From contig MU859173.1 of the NCBI GenBank assembly GCA_033297205.1, positions 52,177-116,176 of the forward strand: a stretch of 64,000 nucleotides of DNA. Direction: 5' to 3'. A program made the translations under genes and the position numbers. The stretch comes from Pseudoneurospora amorphoporcata (lineage: Eukaryota; Ascomycota; Sordariomycetes; Sordariales; Sordariaceae). Within the stretch, counting starts at the first letter, position 1, and each line of letters opens with the position of its first letter. The notes under the pieces were generated by a model. The model saw nothing but the letters and a program-made list of their open reading frames with translations. It had not been told where the DNA came from and searched no databases. Positions 46,230-58,245 of the stretch are shown here, piece by piece.

Positions 46230-47024
46230 CTACGGTTGATAGTGAAAAATATTAACAAACTCTTCAAAGCTCATATTCAGTCGTCTGCTACCCGGTCCGG
46301 CATGTTGAGAATTAGCGGCCTGACCGGGCACGGTAGTAGGATCACCGGCCATGTCGGGGGTCTCCAAAGGATTGTTCAGAGAACTGGACGCGGTGTCCGA
46401 TGCACCGAAAGTCGGAGGAAGCTCAGTCAGATCCGAGGCTGCCGCGGTCTGCGTCCGAGGCTCATAACTTCTTATATTGAACAACGGAAATTCCGTCTGG
46501 AGACCGGGATCGATGGCAGTAGTAGGTATTGATGCGTAGGTTAAAAACGGACGGTTGTACGGCCGAGGATTTAGTGCTGGCTGAACAGTGTTATCACCAA
46601 GGACCATTGGGATCCTGGTGCTCTGCTGCACGCTTTGTCCACGACCCATCTGAAAACCATCCGAATGCATATTGAAGAACATGGAATTGGTGTTGTCAAT
46701 AGGGCCGGCCCAACTGTCGGCCGCGCCGGGCAAATGTTCGGGGACGTCAAGTAAAGAAGACTGTCCATAACCCGCAGCACTCTGGGCCATCTGGCGTCCC
46801 GTACCTAGAGGTAACCATTCTCCTTGGTCCTGTGCCATTCCTAGGGAGCTAAATGCAGATGTAGTACGCCTCTTCTTCGCAGGCCTTTCGAGGGCGAGGT
46901 CATTAGGCTCGGCTTGGTCGAGGTTGGCGTCATTTGCTGGCTCGTAGGATATGGCAGGCTGTTTTACAGCAACGGGATCGGTGCTCTGGCCGACCAGGCG
47001 GAGTCTCAATCTACCTGGGTGCTC
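46230..47024 (-). other. Post-TAG reading-frame extension (264 codons)
   Basis: The extension is in the same frame as exon 4 and uninterrupted for 795 nt. Paralogous pieces exist at 40.4-40.65 kb and 44.08-44.65 kb. A terminal motif, NSQHA then LNM(S/T)FEEFV, is shared with the 44-kb copy although the intervening sequence has diverged. This suggests that the extension was under protein-level selection. Confidence 0.7.
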
Positions 47025-48506
47025 CTATGCACCGGCAGTGGAGGATGAGGCTACCGCCTGGTGGGTTTGGCTTGTGCGTTGTTGCAGCGCGGGCGCGGTG
47101 GGATTTAGGGCACGCTGGCGTTGGCTCGTGGCGGGAGTCGCCGGTGCCTTGCTCTTCACAGGCCTTTCTTTCTTAGGCTCCCTCTTGAGGACCTTCTTGC
47201 CCTCTACCACTTCTTCGCTCCGAGTGGCGTTCGTCACCGCGTTTGTCACCTTGGACTGGAAGTCGTGAAACATTGGTTAGTAAGGTACCTGACCATGCCT
47301 TTCTTTATGCCCAAGAGTATCTTACCGAAAGCTCATAGTTTGGATGAGCAGCGAAGCGCGTAAGGGGAGGCACTTGAGTGACGTTCACAATTGACGCCTT
47401 GGACCGCTGGCATTGAAACGCCGGTTAGTGAAACGTCCATCTGTACAAGGGATGGGAATTCAAGCTTTGACTTACCGTGACTAGGTTTGTCACACCCCGA
47501 ATCAGATCCGGAAAGGTCTTGTATCTTCCATTCTTTGGGCAAGACTCGTTGCTGTAGAACATAATATCCGGTCTACCAACTCTCGCCTTTACTGCTGCGT
47601 CCTACAGAAAAGTCAGCATCCGCACTATCAGTCCACAAGAGAAATCCATATCAAGAATCAAGATCCCGTGAACAAACTTACATAAAGCTCCCAACTCATG
47701 ATGTACAAGGACAGATCGGACATGTCCCGGACTCGTTGTACGTGGGCGTGGATCTTCTTATTCTCGCCCTCGTCAGATTTTTTGGCGTCAGGGTCGCCCT
47801 CTGTCTTTTCGCCGTCACCATTAGGTTGGTTGTTGACTTCGCCGCCAGCTTTGGTCCTTTTTTTGGCCTTTTCGTCCTTCTTCTTTTGGATCAGGTTTTC
47901 CACCATGTCTTCAGGCTCACTGTGCATGCCATCAAAGATTTTGTTGGCATGCACATCCGCCTCCTCGAAGATCCTTGGGATGTCTTGCGGAGGTAGGTTG
48001 ACGGGCCGATTGTTGCGTACTTGGGCCCAGTGAAGGAGTGCGAGCTTGTCACTCCATGATTTGACGAGCCTCTGGGGTAGAGGAGTGCGCATAAGGCCTT
48101 TGTCCGCCCCGGTTGACTGGCGGTTTTCGCTTTCGGCGACCGTCAAGAATTGGTCGAGGCTCGCGAGGAAAGTTTTAAATTGCCCGAGCTGGGCAATCCC
48201 ATTCTCAAGAAGGTTAATATCGTAAAGTGTTTCACACCATTTGTGAACCTCATTAGGGAGGTTGACTCCAGCGATGTAGAGGTATGAATCATCCGTAAAA
48301 ACCGGATTTCGCAGGGTATAGCCGATCACCTGCTCGATGGCCTGGAGAGATCTGGTTCTGCCGTCGGGGCCCACCAGGTTGTCGAAGATCGCGTCGATGA
48401 TCTCCCAGCATTTTTCGTTGTCAACAGGTGTCAATCTGTCCATAAACTCCTTCAGCTTGAACGCGCTCGGCGGGCCAAAGCCCAGTCCGCCAGCAGGCTG
48501 AGACAT
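46230..48506 (-). CDS. Family gene with in-frame TAG in a hairpin loop (420 aa, or 685 aa if the stop is recoded)
   Basis: Exons are 48506-47682, 47601-47476, 47406-47326 and 47255 onward. All junctions are phase 0 with good signals (GTAAGT/GTAAGA donors; branches GCTGAC, CACTAAC, TACTAAC; acceptors TGTAG, GCCAG, TCCAG). Exon 4 meets TAG at 47027-47025, giving 420 aa. The same frame then stays open to 46230, adding 264 residues. The N-terminal region is helical and acidic (FMDRLTPVDNEKCWEIIDAI; KSWSDKLALLHWAQ), then Lys/Asp-rich. Exon 3 encodes RSKASIVNVTQVPPLTRFAA, the most conserved segment among the family copies. The extension has an NLS-like ERPAKKRRTT (about residues 467-476) and ends with the conserved LNMSFEEFVNIFHYQP. 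I do not recognise the family. It is the only member here without frameshifts. See the hairpin entry for the proposed recoding. Confidence 0.8.
47015..47038 (-). promoter_or_regulatory. TAG-in-loop hairpin, candidate A-to-I editing site
   Basis: On the minus strand CTG-CC-GGTGC, loop ATAGGA, GCACC-CAG forms a five-pair stem, a two-base bulge and three further pairs. The in-frame TAG (47027-47025) sits inside the loop with U before and G after the central A. Compared with the 44-kb copy, the outer stem has a U-A pair where the copy has A-U, a compensatory change. Fungal sexual-stage A-to-I editing is known to prefer this setting; editing here would turn the stop into Trp421. Confidence 0.7.
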
Positions 48507-51500
48507 TTCGGATCGAGTAGTTTGTAGTGTAGTGATTTGATGGTTCTATAAAGACACGATGTATCAGCATATCAGCCGAGATGACGGAGCTCTAGACATT
48601 GACGGAAAGCTTGAAGAGAAATCCATAAAATGAAATGAAGATTCTGATGAGATCGCCAATAAAGCGGCGGAGTACCCCTCGACAGATATGATGGTGAAGA
48701 AAAGGTGATAAGATCCCAGAATGTGAGCACAATCTGAGAACAAGGCAGGGAAAGAACGAGTCAATGGACTACCTTGTTGTGATCAGGTATTCAAGTCGAT
48801 GGTCGCAAGGACGTGGTAATTGTGGGTAGGAACATAGAATGGAGACGGTAAAAGTTCTTGTGTACGAAGGCGCACAAATTTAACCATGGCTAGTCTTCTG
48901 TTGATACGCCTGGGTCACTGCCTCGTAGTGGGAGGACGTCGAGGCGACCGACAGGAAGAAGATGCAGTTGACGGGCAGAGGAGTAATGACGAATGGCAAG
49001 GAAAAAAAAATATTTGTCGATATCGACTTAGTCGAGAGGTCGACAGAAATGGGCAAAGGGAAGTAACCGCTGTACTTACCTCTACTTATGGTGTCGTGTG
49101 CTCAAAGAGCTGGCTGACTAGCGTTGATATCGGTGTAGTTAAAACGAGCGTTTTTCTCGCGGGTGCGAATTCGAGGTGAGGTTTGGAAGATTGGAGGGGA
49201 GAGTTTTCAGGAGGGGAGACTATAAGTACCTCTAGTGGGCAATCTGGAAGGTTGAAATCAGAGGAAGGGGGATGGAGTCCCTCGGACCTTAGGGCGGAAA
49301 GAAGGCAGCGCACAGGGCAGCTGGCACAGAGCAAAAGGACGAATTTTGATTGGCTCCAGGCAGATCGAAGGAGTCGAGGGGAGGTTCTGGCAACAGTTCG
49401 GTTGGCAGACACTCGCCCATGGATCAGGCGCTAAGCCACTTACGGTCGATTGGTTCAGCTCAAGGTTTCCCAGCTAGGCTGTAGATGGTATTATTGACTA
49501 GATGAATTCCTTCTCCAGGTTCTGAAGTATGGTGAGGACTGATGGTGAAGGGGTGTGTGCTTCTCCTCCGTCTTGACCTGCTCGATACTTGACCTCTCTT
49601 TCTTCTAGTCAAGATTCCCTTGCCCACTAGATGATAGCCGTGTGTGTATCATCCTACCCTGCGTGTACAGGCCTCGCGTGCCTTCCGTGTGTCTATATAG
49701 ATTCGGCCGTTTCCACATTACCGTCTTCCAAGCGTTGAGGCTGAAGCGCTGGACACGAGGAACCCACCATGGCGGGAGGGGGTACACGAAAGGCACTAGC
49801 GTGACGTATATGGAGGTACTACCAGGCGGAGAGGAGTGGCAGAAGTTAACAAACCAACCCGAAAAGATCGCGTCGTTGTTCGGCAGACCACCCGCTTCAG
49901 GGGAGCCTTAATGCTCTAGCAACTATTCTTGACCACTGGTAGGTAGACCTTCAAGTGTATCCAAGAGTTCACGGCCTCCAACAACACTGTTTTTGCCGAC
50001 ATGGATGTGCCTTTAGTCAGGAAAGGAATAGCGAAAGAAAGTAGAACCCATTCGTAACCCAGCTACTGCTGTGACTGACACGCATCTTGGGGTATGGCAA
50101 GAACGATGACAGCCATAAGGACGCCCGAGTTGTCACTCAGCCGCAAATAGCTTTGATGTCGATACTCTGCACTGAGCGTTTCTCCTTCCCGTACTTGTTC
50201 CAGAACCTCGAGTCGCCGTCGAGGGGCCGCTCGACCCTATAGGACACACATGTTCCGGAAAACCCAAGGTTCATTCGAGATTCCGGCTTCTGTACATGGC
50301 CGCCATCCTCGTGGACTGATCACTTCAGACTCTCCGTACAAGTCACCTGCCAGCAGGAGCTGAAGCAGGAGAAGGCTCGACAACAGCTCGGCGACGATAT
50401 CTGGACCGTGGAGTTAGTGACTTGAAGGGAACCCCGGAGCATAGTCCAGAGAGACATACATATACATGCTTGCAGATAGAGAAAGAGAGGACAAGAACTC
50501 AGTCCTGCGACAGAGTCGCTGCCGTCAACAGCGAGACAAATACGGTGAGAGAAAAGCGAACCGATAATCGAACAGGGACAGACAAAAGCTGAAGAACGTG
50601 AGGGAATGAAGACACCCAAGAAAGAGATTGAGACAACAAGACAGCTGGCAAAGAACCAAGGCCAAAGATGTTTGTCGCGGTGGCTGCTCTGTGATTGCGC
50701 GCTTCCACAAAGATCATTGTCCGAGATGACCCTATGGTTCATTGTTCCGGGAGGTATGGACTGCCCTGAAAGTGACAAAGAAGCGATCAAGGCAGCCAGC
50801 CTTGCAAAGACCTGCCACGTACTCGCATGACAGCCCGGCGCACTCGCAAATCTGCAGCCCTACGCCCTTTTCACAAGGAGCGAAATCCACAAGAAGAGTA
50901 AGCAAGATAGTGACGGTTTGACAAAGGTAGAAGTGCAAGCAAGACAATGGAAGCAGGAAAATGACAGCCGCGATAGGCATACTGCGGTATCCTCACTCGA
51001 GGCACCGCAACAACACGAACATGGCAGACTGCCAACAGCAACCAGGACCTTGCGGGGGCCAGACTAGAATTAGACCTAAATGGTGAACCACCTTGTAGTC
51101 TTGTCCTCTCCAGCATCCTGAACTCACTCGGTTGGTTCATCATTTTGTTGCCCCTAAAGTTTCGATAGCTTCTCGCCCTCTTTCGATACCTCGTTTGTAG
51201 CAGCGGCAGGGTTGACAGGCCGTCACTCCAGGTGCGCCTATGGATGAGGGGGCGGAGGTTCTCATGTTCTAGAGGCTGAGACTGCGTTTAGTCGAGACAA
51301 CGATGGCCATGGCTCGAGTGAACATCTTGAGTACCTACATTAGGGTCGGAGAGCCAGTGATGGAGAGACCAGAAGCGGAGATGGATGTAAATCGCCGTTA
51401 CCAGAAGAGCATGCTGTGAACCGTGAGCGAACTGCGCTAATGTCGGGATAGACGGTCGTGGCTCGAGGCATTCAATTGGCGAGAGGCTGAGAGAGGGAAC

Positions 51501-54500
51501 GTAAGAGCGAGAGGGAGAAATGCAACAAGCCACATGCATTACTTGATGACGAGCAACGAGAGAGAAGACGAGGCGGCCGGCCAAAGAAACTCTAAGAAAC
51601 CAGCACATGGAACAGGAGCAGACAAAGACATTGCTCCTGCGTTCTTTGTTCACCGCCCCTTCCATGTCTTTTATATTAGGTACATCTATTTAAGGGAACC
51701 GGTGTCAAGGATGCCATGATCAACGAGGAAAGAGCGACCGACGACCGATCTGGGCAAGGACAGGACATGGAGTCGTTTGCAAGTGACAATATGGCACCAG
51801 AGTATTGGATTAGAATCATGGGCGCTGTTTGATGAGATGGTGGAGAGAAGAAGGACGATGTGATGACATGGCCGCAAGACCTGTACCAACTTATACGTGT
51901 TGTGCTTTCCTGCACGAGTTTCAAGACTTATCATGCCGGTCGACTGTCGATGATGTTGTGCAGGTGCTGTGTAGGTATAATGCGCTGCATTATTACCTAC
52001 ATGCCGAGCTGGAGTCCAATCTCGTGCCCCCGCTTTTCCCGGAGTGCGGACACTAGAGGAATTATGTTTTATGTGAAACAGTGAAATACACAAGGCCACG
52101 CCCCAAGCACCCGCAGAAGCGGTTACGTAACCAACCCTCCATCTTGCCCCTGAAGAAAGTAAACAAACGTACAATAAGCGGCGGCCTGAGCCACCACGGG
52201 GTACCGAAGGTAGGGTTACTATAGGGACATTTACAGGGTTAATCATGGCAATGACCATCTGCCAAGTACCGCAAAGGTGCACGGACGTGCTATTGCCAAT
52301 CAATGTCATGTGTCGGATCCATCATTTGCAGCGAACCATTCAGTGGGTAGCCGACGGGAGCACATGCCCGCCAAGAGCTGTCCTGTACCTGTTGTGCAGG
52401 TATGTGCCGCGCCACGGCCGAGAATGCAACACGCAACGGAAGGAAACGCCACTGCACTGGAAAAGGGCTCAAACCACCGAGCGACCCGAGCGAGCCGAGG
52501 TAGGTACCATGCAAGTTACAGGGGCTTGCATCCGGACCCGGGCGATGGATGACATTCTTGTTCAAGGAACTCCTGGTTGTGGTCGTAGTCCAAGTTGGAG
52601 GGTGAAGAAGGTCCAGTTGAAATGCTGTCCAGATCGGAAGGGCATGAATTGAATGAGTCCGTTGAAATGAACAGTCGGCGGAGGACAGCAAAAGGTAAAT
52701 ACCTCTAGCTAAATAAAACCAAACGAGCTGACCTCAACATGGAAGAAGAAAAGGGGCGATACATGTAATAGACGAGGGGGGATGACCTTTTTTTTTACCT
52801 ACCCGCTCAACGTCCCGACTCCGCCGCCCACATCCGCCCCGAAAGCCGTTGAAAGTCGGGCCCGTCAGCCCGCCCGCTACCTTATCTAGACCTAGGCGGG
52901 CATGTCTGTGTGTCTGACCCGACGCCTCGGGTCTGGGTCTGTGGGAAGGTCTTTTTTAGCCTCTCAGACTCCGAATCTCAAGGTGACCAACTGGGACCAG
53001 GCCTGTTGGTCTTTCGCTCAATGTTGAATTTCAGCTGTAGTATACAACACGTGAAGTGTATTTATGTGCTGAGCTCTCGCTACACTATACCACACTAGGT
53101 ACATGTTGGTGATGATCATGAACAGCAGTGGATGATGTCATCTGAAAGTCTCCATTCCTTTGCGGAGTTGTGAAACTTTTTGTGGCAGTGAAACAATTCC
53201 CCTGTAGGGAGAGATAGATGGGTCCCCGGATTTAAGACTACCTCTACAATATTACACTTGGCCCTTGATTTGCAGGCTGCGCCGGAAGTGTTGAACATGG
53301 TCCCGCCGTGTTGATGTTGGTGGCTCATCGCTGTTTTGGTTACTGGACCCGGTGGAGGCGGGAGGATTGGAGATAACTTCCAACTTGATAGGATCAGGGG
53401 TTTCCGAACGGCTTGGTGACTGGACCCCTTCCCACCACTACTCCCTAGAGAGCCCTACAGTTGTTTATTGGTGGTATATTTCACCGGGTACTGCTATCTC
53501 CCTGATATCCACAACAACCCGGTGGATTAGGTATACCACATACTGTACCGGTGTACCCCTCCCTGCAGGAACACGAGAGGAAGCATGAATGGAAGCCAAA
53601 GGAGGAGAGGAAAGGCACTACCGAATGCTACTGCTACCTATCCATTCGGTTGCCCCTGATTCAGTGTCAAAAGACGTGTTCCATTCCAATGGAACGTGGC
53701 AATGAAAGAAGAAATGATAGCAAGTACTGTAAACGGTAGGCGAATCGGCTTATGATAATTTTAGCGGGCTAGTACTGTCTAGCCCTTTCAACCACATGAG
53801 TAAGGTATGTCGGCAAATTCCATTTTGCAATACACCGTGATAGGTTCGCTTGAGTTTCAGAATGGAGAAAAACGGGCCTTCAGTGGAGACATGTCCAAGA
53901 GGTCCGACCGTCCGGGAAGGAAAGATGGGAGAAAGCTTTGTGCACCAAGTTGCCCCTGCCCCTGGAACATTGGAAAATGCCAAAATGGTAGGGCAGGAAG
54001 GGGTTCATCACTTGGAGCCGGGCAACGGGAATGGCCGATCACTGCCCTCTTATAACCTGCACATGAAGTTTGGTTGTTATGCGATATCTCGTTGGAACGG
54101 ATGATCGACAGGAGAAAGGAAATAACGTCAACAAAGAGCCGAGACCGTTCAAGAAATTGTGACCGATGCGCAGAAGCATGTCTTCCAAACCTGATTGCAG
54201 ATCTTGCTCTGCAGAACACACTAAACCACCATGACAGAGTGGACTAAACCAAGATCAGGCAAGTAGAGCGGGGTTCGTATTTTGGCCAGGAATATGGAAC
54301 GACTCCTACTGGTTGGCCGGATATGAGCAAAAAGAGACTGGATCCAGGGGCGAAAACCCATTCCGGGTACCTGATGCTGTTGCATGCTGCATGCTGCACC
54401 GTTGGAAAACATACCTTAGACGCTTCCAATCCCACTTCATCTTCACCAGAACATCGTCCCAACCTAAATCCCAAATCGCCAACCTAAATCCGCACCACCC

Positions 54501-54793
54501 ACACACACACTCCCGTCTTTGACCATCTTCCAAGACCCCGCCGAAACGGATATCAAACCTACAATTCCTTGATCGACTCGATTCACATAAACGTCCGTGT
54601 GTGCCCGCCCGCCTCACCTTTTTTTTCTTTTTTTTCTTCTTCCCGCCCGCCCACATGATTCGTACATGAGTTAGTATAGTTACTAGACTATTACTACACT
54701 TGTCATCTTGAAGAAGAAGAAGAAGAAGAAGAACAACTCCTCCTTCCTCTCAAGTCTCCTCCTCCTCCTCGTCCTCCTCGTCCTCCTCAAAAC
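48507..54793. other. Gene-poor accessory region
   Basis: I find no supportable gene in these 6.3 kb. Open frames of 60-210 codons occur on both strands but lack coding character or splice structure. Just upstream of the 7TM gene are a (GAA)n run (about 54711-54731) and CTCCTC/GTCCTC repeats, which look like a 5' leader. Confidence 0.45.
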
Positions 54794-56452
54794 ATGACGA
54801 TACCTCCCGGGGGCCGAGCGCCACAGATTTTGGGAGTTGCGGGGTTCTTTCTTGCTCTCAGCACCACCGCCATTCTTCTACGGTGCTATTGTCGAGTCCT
54901 CGTTGTAAAAAAGTTTGGTGTCGATGACTGGTCGGCTTTGATCGCATGGGTATGTTCAAATGTTGTTGTGTGCAATCACTACCTTACCTACCTACCTCTA
55001 CACTACCTATCTTTACCTTACTTAGCTATCCTTTACACTCAGCTGCTGTCACTGCTGAGGAACACCGCTCCAATGCTAATTGTTGTTCACACCTCTCTCT
55101 ACCATAGTTATTCTTCGTATTCTACATCAGCTTCTGCATCACTGCTTGCTATCATGGCTCAGGTCAGCACGCGATTGACGTTCCACCAGCCGAGCTTCCT
55201 CTCGGGTTGAAGGTAAGCCTTTTTTTCTGTCCACATTACCTAAGGTATGCCTCACCAAACCACAGTCTTTGCTAATGTTCTCGTCTGTTCGGTTGCATCA
55301 GTGGTGGTGGGCCTGCGAACCAGTCTACGTCCTCTCCAACATGTGCCTGCGCCTTTCCATCGGCGTCCAGCTTCTCCGCATCGCCGTCTCTCGCACCCAC
55401 AAGCTCATCATCTGGACCGTCGTGTCCATCTTCGAGGTCTGCAGCGCGGCCTTCTTCTTGCTCTTCGTCCTGCAGTGCCTGCCCTCCAAGTTCTTCTGGA
55501 CCCGCTTCCTTGGAGACGTCGATGGCACCTGCATCAACCCCGAAATCACCGTCAACGCCACCTACGCCTACTCGGCCGTCTCGTGCGTCACCGACTGGAC
55601 GCTGGGTCTCCTGCCCATCTCGCTCGTGTGGCATCTGCAGATGACGCCGAGGACGAAACTCATGGTTGCGGCTATTTTGGCTTTGGGCGCCATGTAAGTT
55701 CTTCTCTCAACCCATCCATCCTATTCTCATCTCCCCCTCTCCGTTTGATTCCATCCCCCCTTCCCACGCAGTTCAGTCGCTTACCCTCTCCCCCTCCTTC
55801 CAACAAAAACAGCGCCTCAACAGCAACCATCGTCCGCATGCCCTACGTCAAAGACATGTCCAACCAGCTTGACTTCCTCTACGCCTGCACCGACGTAGCC
55901 ATCTGGTCCACCGCCGAAACCGGCATCGGCATCGCCGCCTCCGCCATCGCCACCCTCCGCCCGCTCGCCCGCTCCTTCCTGGCCCGCACCAAGCTCTTCG
56001 GCGACAGCACCACCCCGCACGGCGGCACGGGCGGCCCCAGCTCAACCAACCCCTGGCCCTCTTCCATGAGCAAGAGCGGGTACGTCCGCAGCCACAGCAC
56101 CGCGCAGGACGGTTCCGGCGACGAGTTCGGTTTGCGCGAGGACATCGGCCGCAACAGGGGTGTTACCACGGTCGTGGAGAGTGGAAAGGGCGGTCACCAT
56201 GGCCATGGCCACCATGGTGTGAGGAGGAGCATGTCTGGCAGAAGCGACAGCGTTGGACCCTTGACTGGTGGTGGAAGCGGAAAAGATAATTGGAATAGCA
56301 GCGAGACCAAGTTGACGGATATCAGCAGTGATGATGGGCTGAATCCGGGGTCGGGCTGGCCAAAGGGGATTAGGACGACGACGGTCACGACGCAGAATAT
56401 TATTGAGACGGGTACCAGTCCGCCGGTTCCGGCTGGGCCTTTGCGCGATTAA
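54794..56452 (+). CDS. Fungal 7TM rhodopsin-domain (PTH11-like) membrane protein (430 aa, 4 exons)
   Basis: Exons are 54794-54949, 55108-55212, 55302-55693 and 55813-56452, with introns of 158, 89 and 119 nt (GTATGT, GTAAGC, GTAAGT; TGCTAAT branches in the first two). Seven hydrophobic segments are visible: LGVAGFFLALSTTAILL; a segment across the exon 1/2 junction (WSALIAW then LFFVFYISFCI); around PVYVLSNMCLRLSIGVQLL; IIWTVVSIFEVCSAAFFLLF; AYSAVSCVTDWTLGLLPISL; KLMVAAILALGAI; and VAIWSTAETGIGIAASAIAT. The early DDW and late ETGIGIAASAIATLRPL are typical of this large fungal family. The cytoplasmic tail (~150 aa) is Gly/Ser-rich and likely phosphorylated. It is predicted to sit in the plasma membrane as a receptor-like protein; no ligand can be inferred. 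Confidence 0.88.
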
Positions 56453-58245
56453 AGCAGAGGTTCTGAGGTATGGACAGGGCAGGAAGCGCTTGGGCTTGGG
56501 GCTTGGGGCTGTCGGATTATGGGTTCCTTTTTTCCTTTTTTTTTCTTTTTTCTTTTTTTTTTTCCCCATTCTTTCGGGTGGCTAGACTTTTTTTTATTTG
56601 CTTGAGAGGACGTCCAGTCGTCCGGTGTTTAGCGGGTTTCATTTCATCATAACGAACACGATTATACCACCACCTACCTCTACCTTGATTCAATGTTACT
56701 AGCGTTGTCCTGTCATCACATACTTACCTTCCCTTTCATCCAGCCCTCAGCGGTTCTGTGATTACTACAATTCTTGCTGCCCAAGAACAGAAGAGCCAGT
56801 GTCAGGGACTACACCGCCGGAGTATCTTCGCCTACCAGGTCGGTCGCGGACCAATGAGCTCGTTCTCGTGGAGTGTCTGGACCCTCTGCCTGCAGTTCAG
56901 GGAGACACCCTCTTGACGCTGACGTTACGAGTGTGCTCTATATGGGTGTCACTGCTCTTTTGCCGCGGACTTCGAGCGATTGCCTTGCAGTGAAATGATT
57001 ACAACCGAGGACATGACGAGTGTAGACAAGCACGCTACCAGCCAAGCAAAGGAAGCAAAGTCAAGTGAACAAAGTATTTTGCTGCAAGCTAACTCTACTG
57101 TACATGAATGATTTCCAAGAAAAGAAAAGCCCAACCACGAAACAACTCAGCTGACGAGACACCAATTCCGACCGTAATGCCGCCTCCACTTCCGTTGCTG
57201 GCACTGACCCGGCCTCTCCCCCAATCCTGCTGAATCAATCCTCTAGCCCGCCCCCCCTCACCTCTCAAACTTGATGCGTGTTGTCCAGTGTGACCGCTGG
57301 TGGTCCACCGGACAACACGCATCCTAACTTCGCCTTCTTCACGGTGACGAGCCGCAATCACAATACGACCGGCGCCTTAACCTGCAAAGGAAACCAAGAC
57401 CCAAGTTTCAGTTAATGGAGTGTTGTTATCGCGTGGTGGTGAAGCATGGTACCTGACATGGAAGAAACAACAGTGTCAGTGTCATGTTTGTCTCGTGAAC
57501 GTGGATGAGACTGGATGGAATGTACATACCCGAACCCACCTTACGGTGGCTTCTTTTCTCGACTGGCGTTGCGAAACGCAAACGCAATGACCGAACACTC
57601 AGAGGGCCAAACCAGCTCGTGTCGCTCGTATTTTGAGCGCTGATAGATGGAAAAACGACACAGTTCGTGCCGCAGCCGCCTGCGGTAAAGTGTTAGAAGA
57701 TCATGCTCAAGGAAACATGAAGAAGATGGAAGACCAAAGTCCGAAGACATGGACCGGAAGAAACCTACCGCGCGAAGAGGGCGGCGGCGAATTAGCCCGG
57801 GGCCGAAACTGGCTGGTTAGGCCGGCCATGCTGTGACCGACCGACCTGTGTCGGAATGTTGAAGCTGAACGAGCGAACGCTGGCTGCCATTACGGCTGCT
57901 ACTGTGACGTTCCGCTATATAAAGGCTTTGAAGAGGAAAAGAAAAAAGAGAAGAGAAAAAGGAGTGACGACCGGCGCCCCCGGGAGGAAGAGGGGCCAGA
58001 GGATCGAGTTGCAGGAATGAGAGAAAGACCCAACGTGAGCTGAGGAGTTGTGGGCGCAAGGACGAGTCGGAAGGGCTGAATGTGGCTGTTTCGAAGGGTC
58101 ATCTTGGAGAAATGTTGAGTGTGTGGGGAAAAGAAGAGAGGTGTTTGTGACATAGAGAGAGAAGAGGGGGGAGAAAAAACGAAACAGAAAAGGCGGGGAG
58201 GGCAGAGATAAATACTCGGTCAGCTGGGACATGTGGAGACGGTTC
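56453..58245. other. Intergenic, no supported gene
   Basis: The 3' flank of the 7TM gene with T-runs (about 56527-56563), then sequence without coding features. Confidence 0.45.

Noticed and set aside
47025..47255. Ordinary gene end at the TAG with a separate downstream gene
   Set aside because: The downstream frame is the same as exon 4, has no ATG close to the TAG, and its end motif is conserved in a paralogue; a separate gene remains possible but is less likely.
47015..47255. An intron that would splice out the TAG
   Set aside because: There is no good donor with a CTAAC/CTGAC branch at suitable distance before the GCATAG or CACCCAG acceptors; RNA data could overturn this.
51222..51250. 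Sequence near 51.23 kb resembling the TAG hairpin (CCATAGGCGCACCTGG on the minus strand)
   Set aside because: The stem does not pair and the surrounding sequence shows no family similarity; probably chance.
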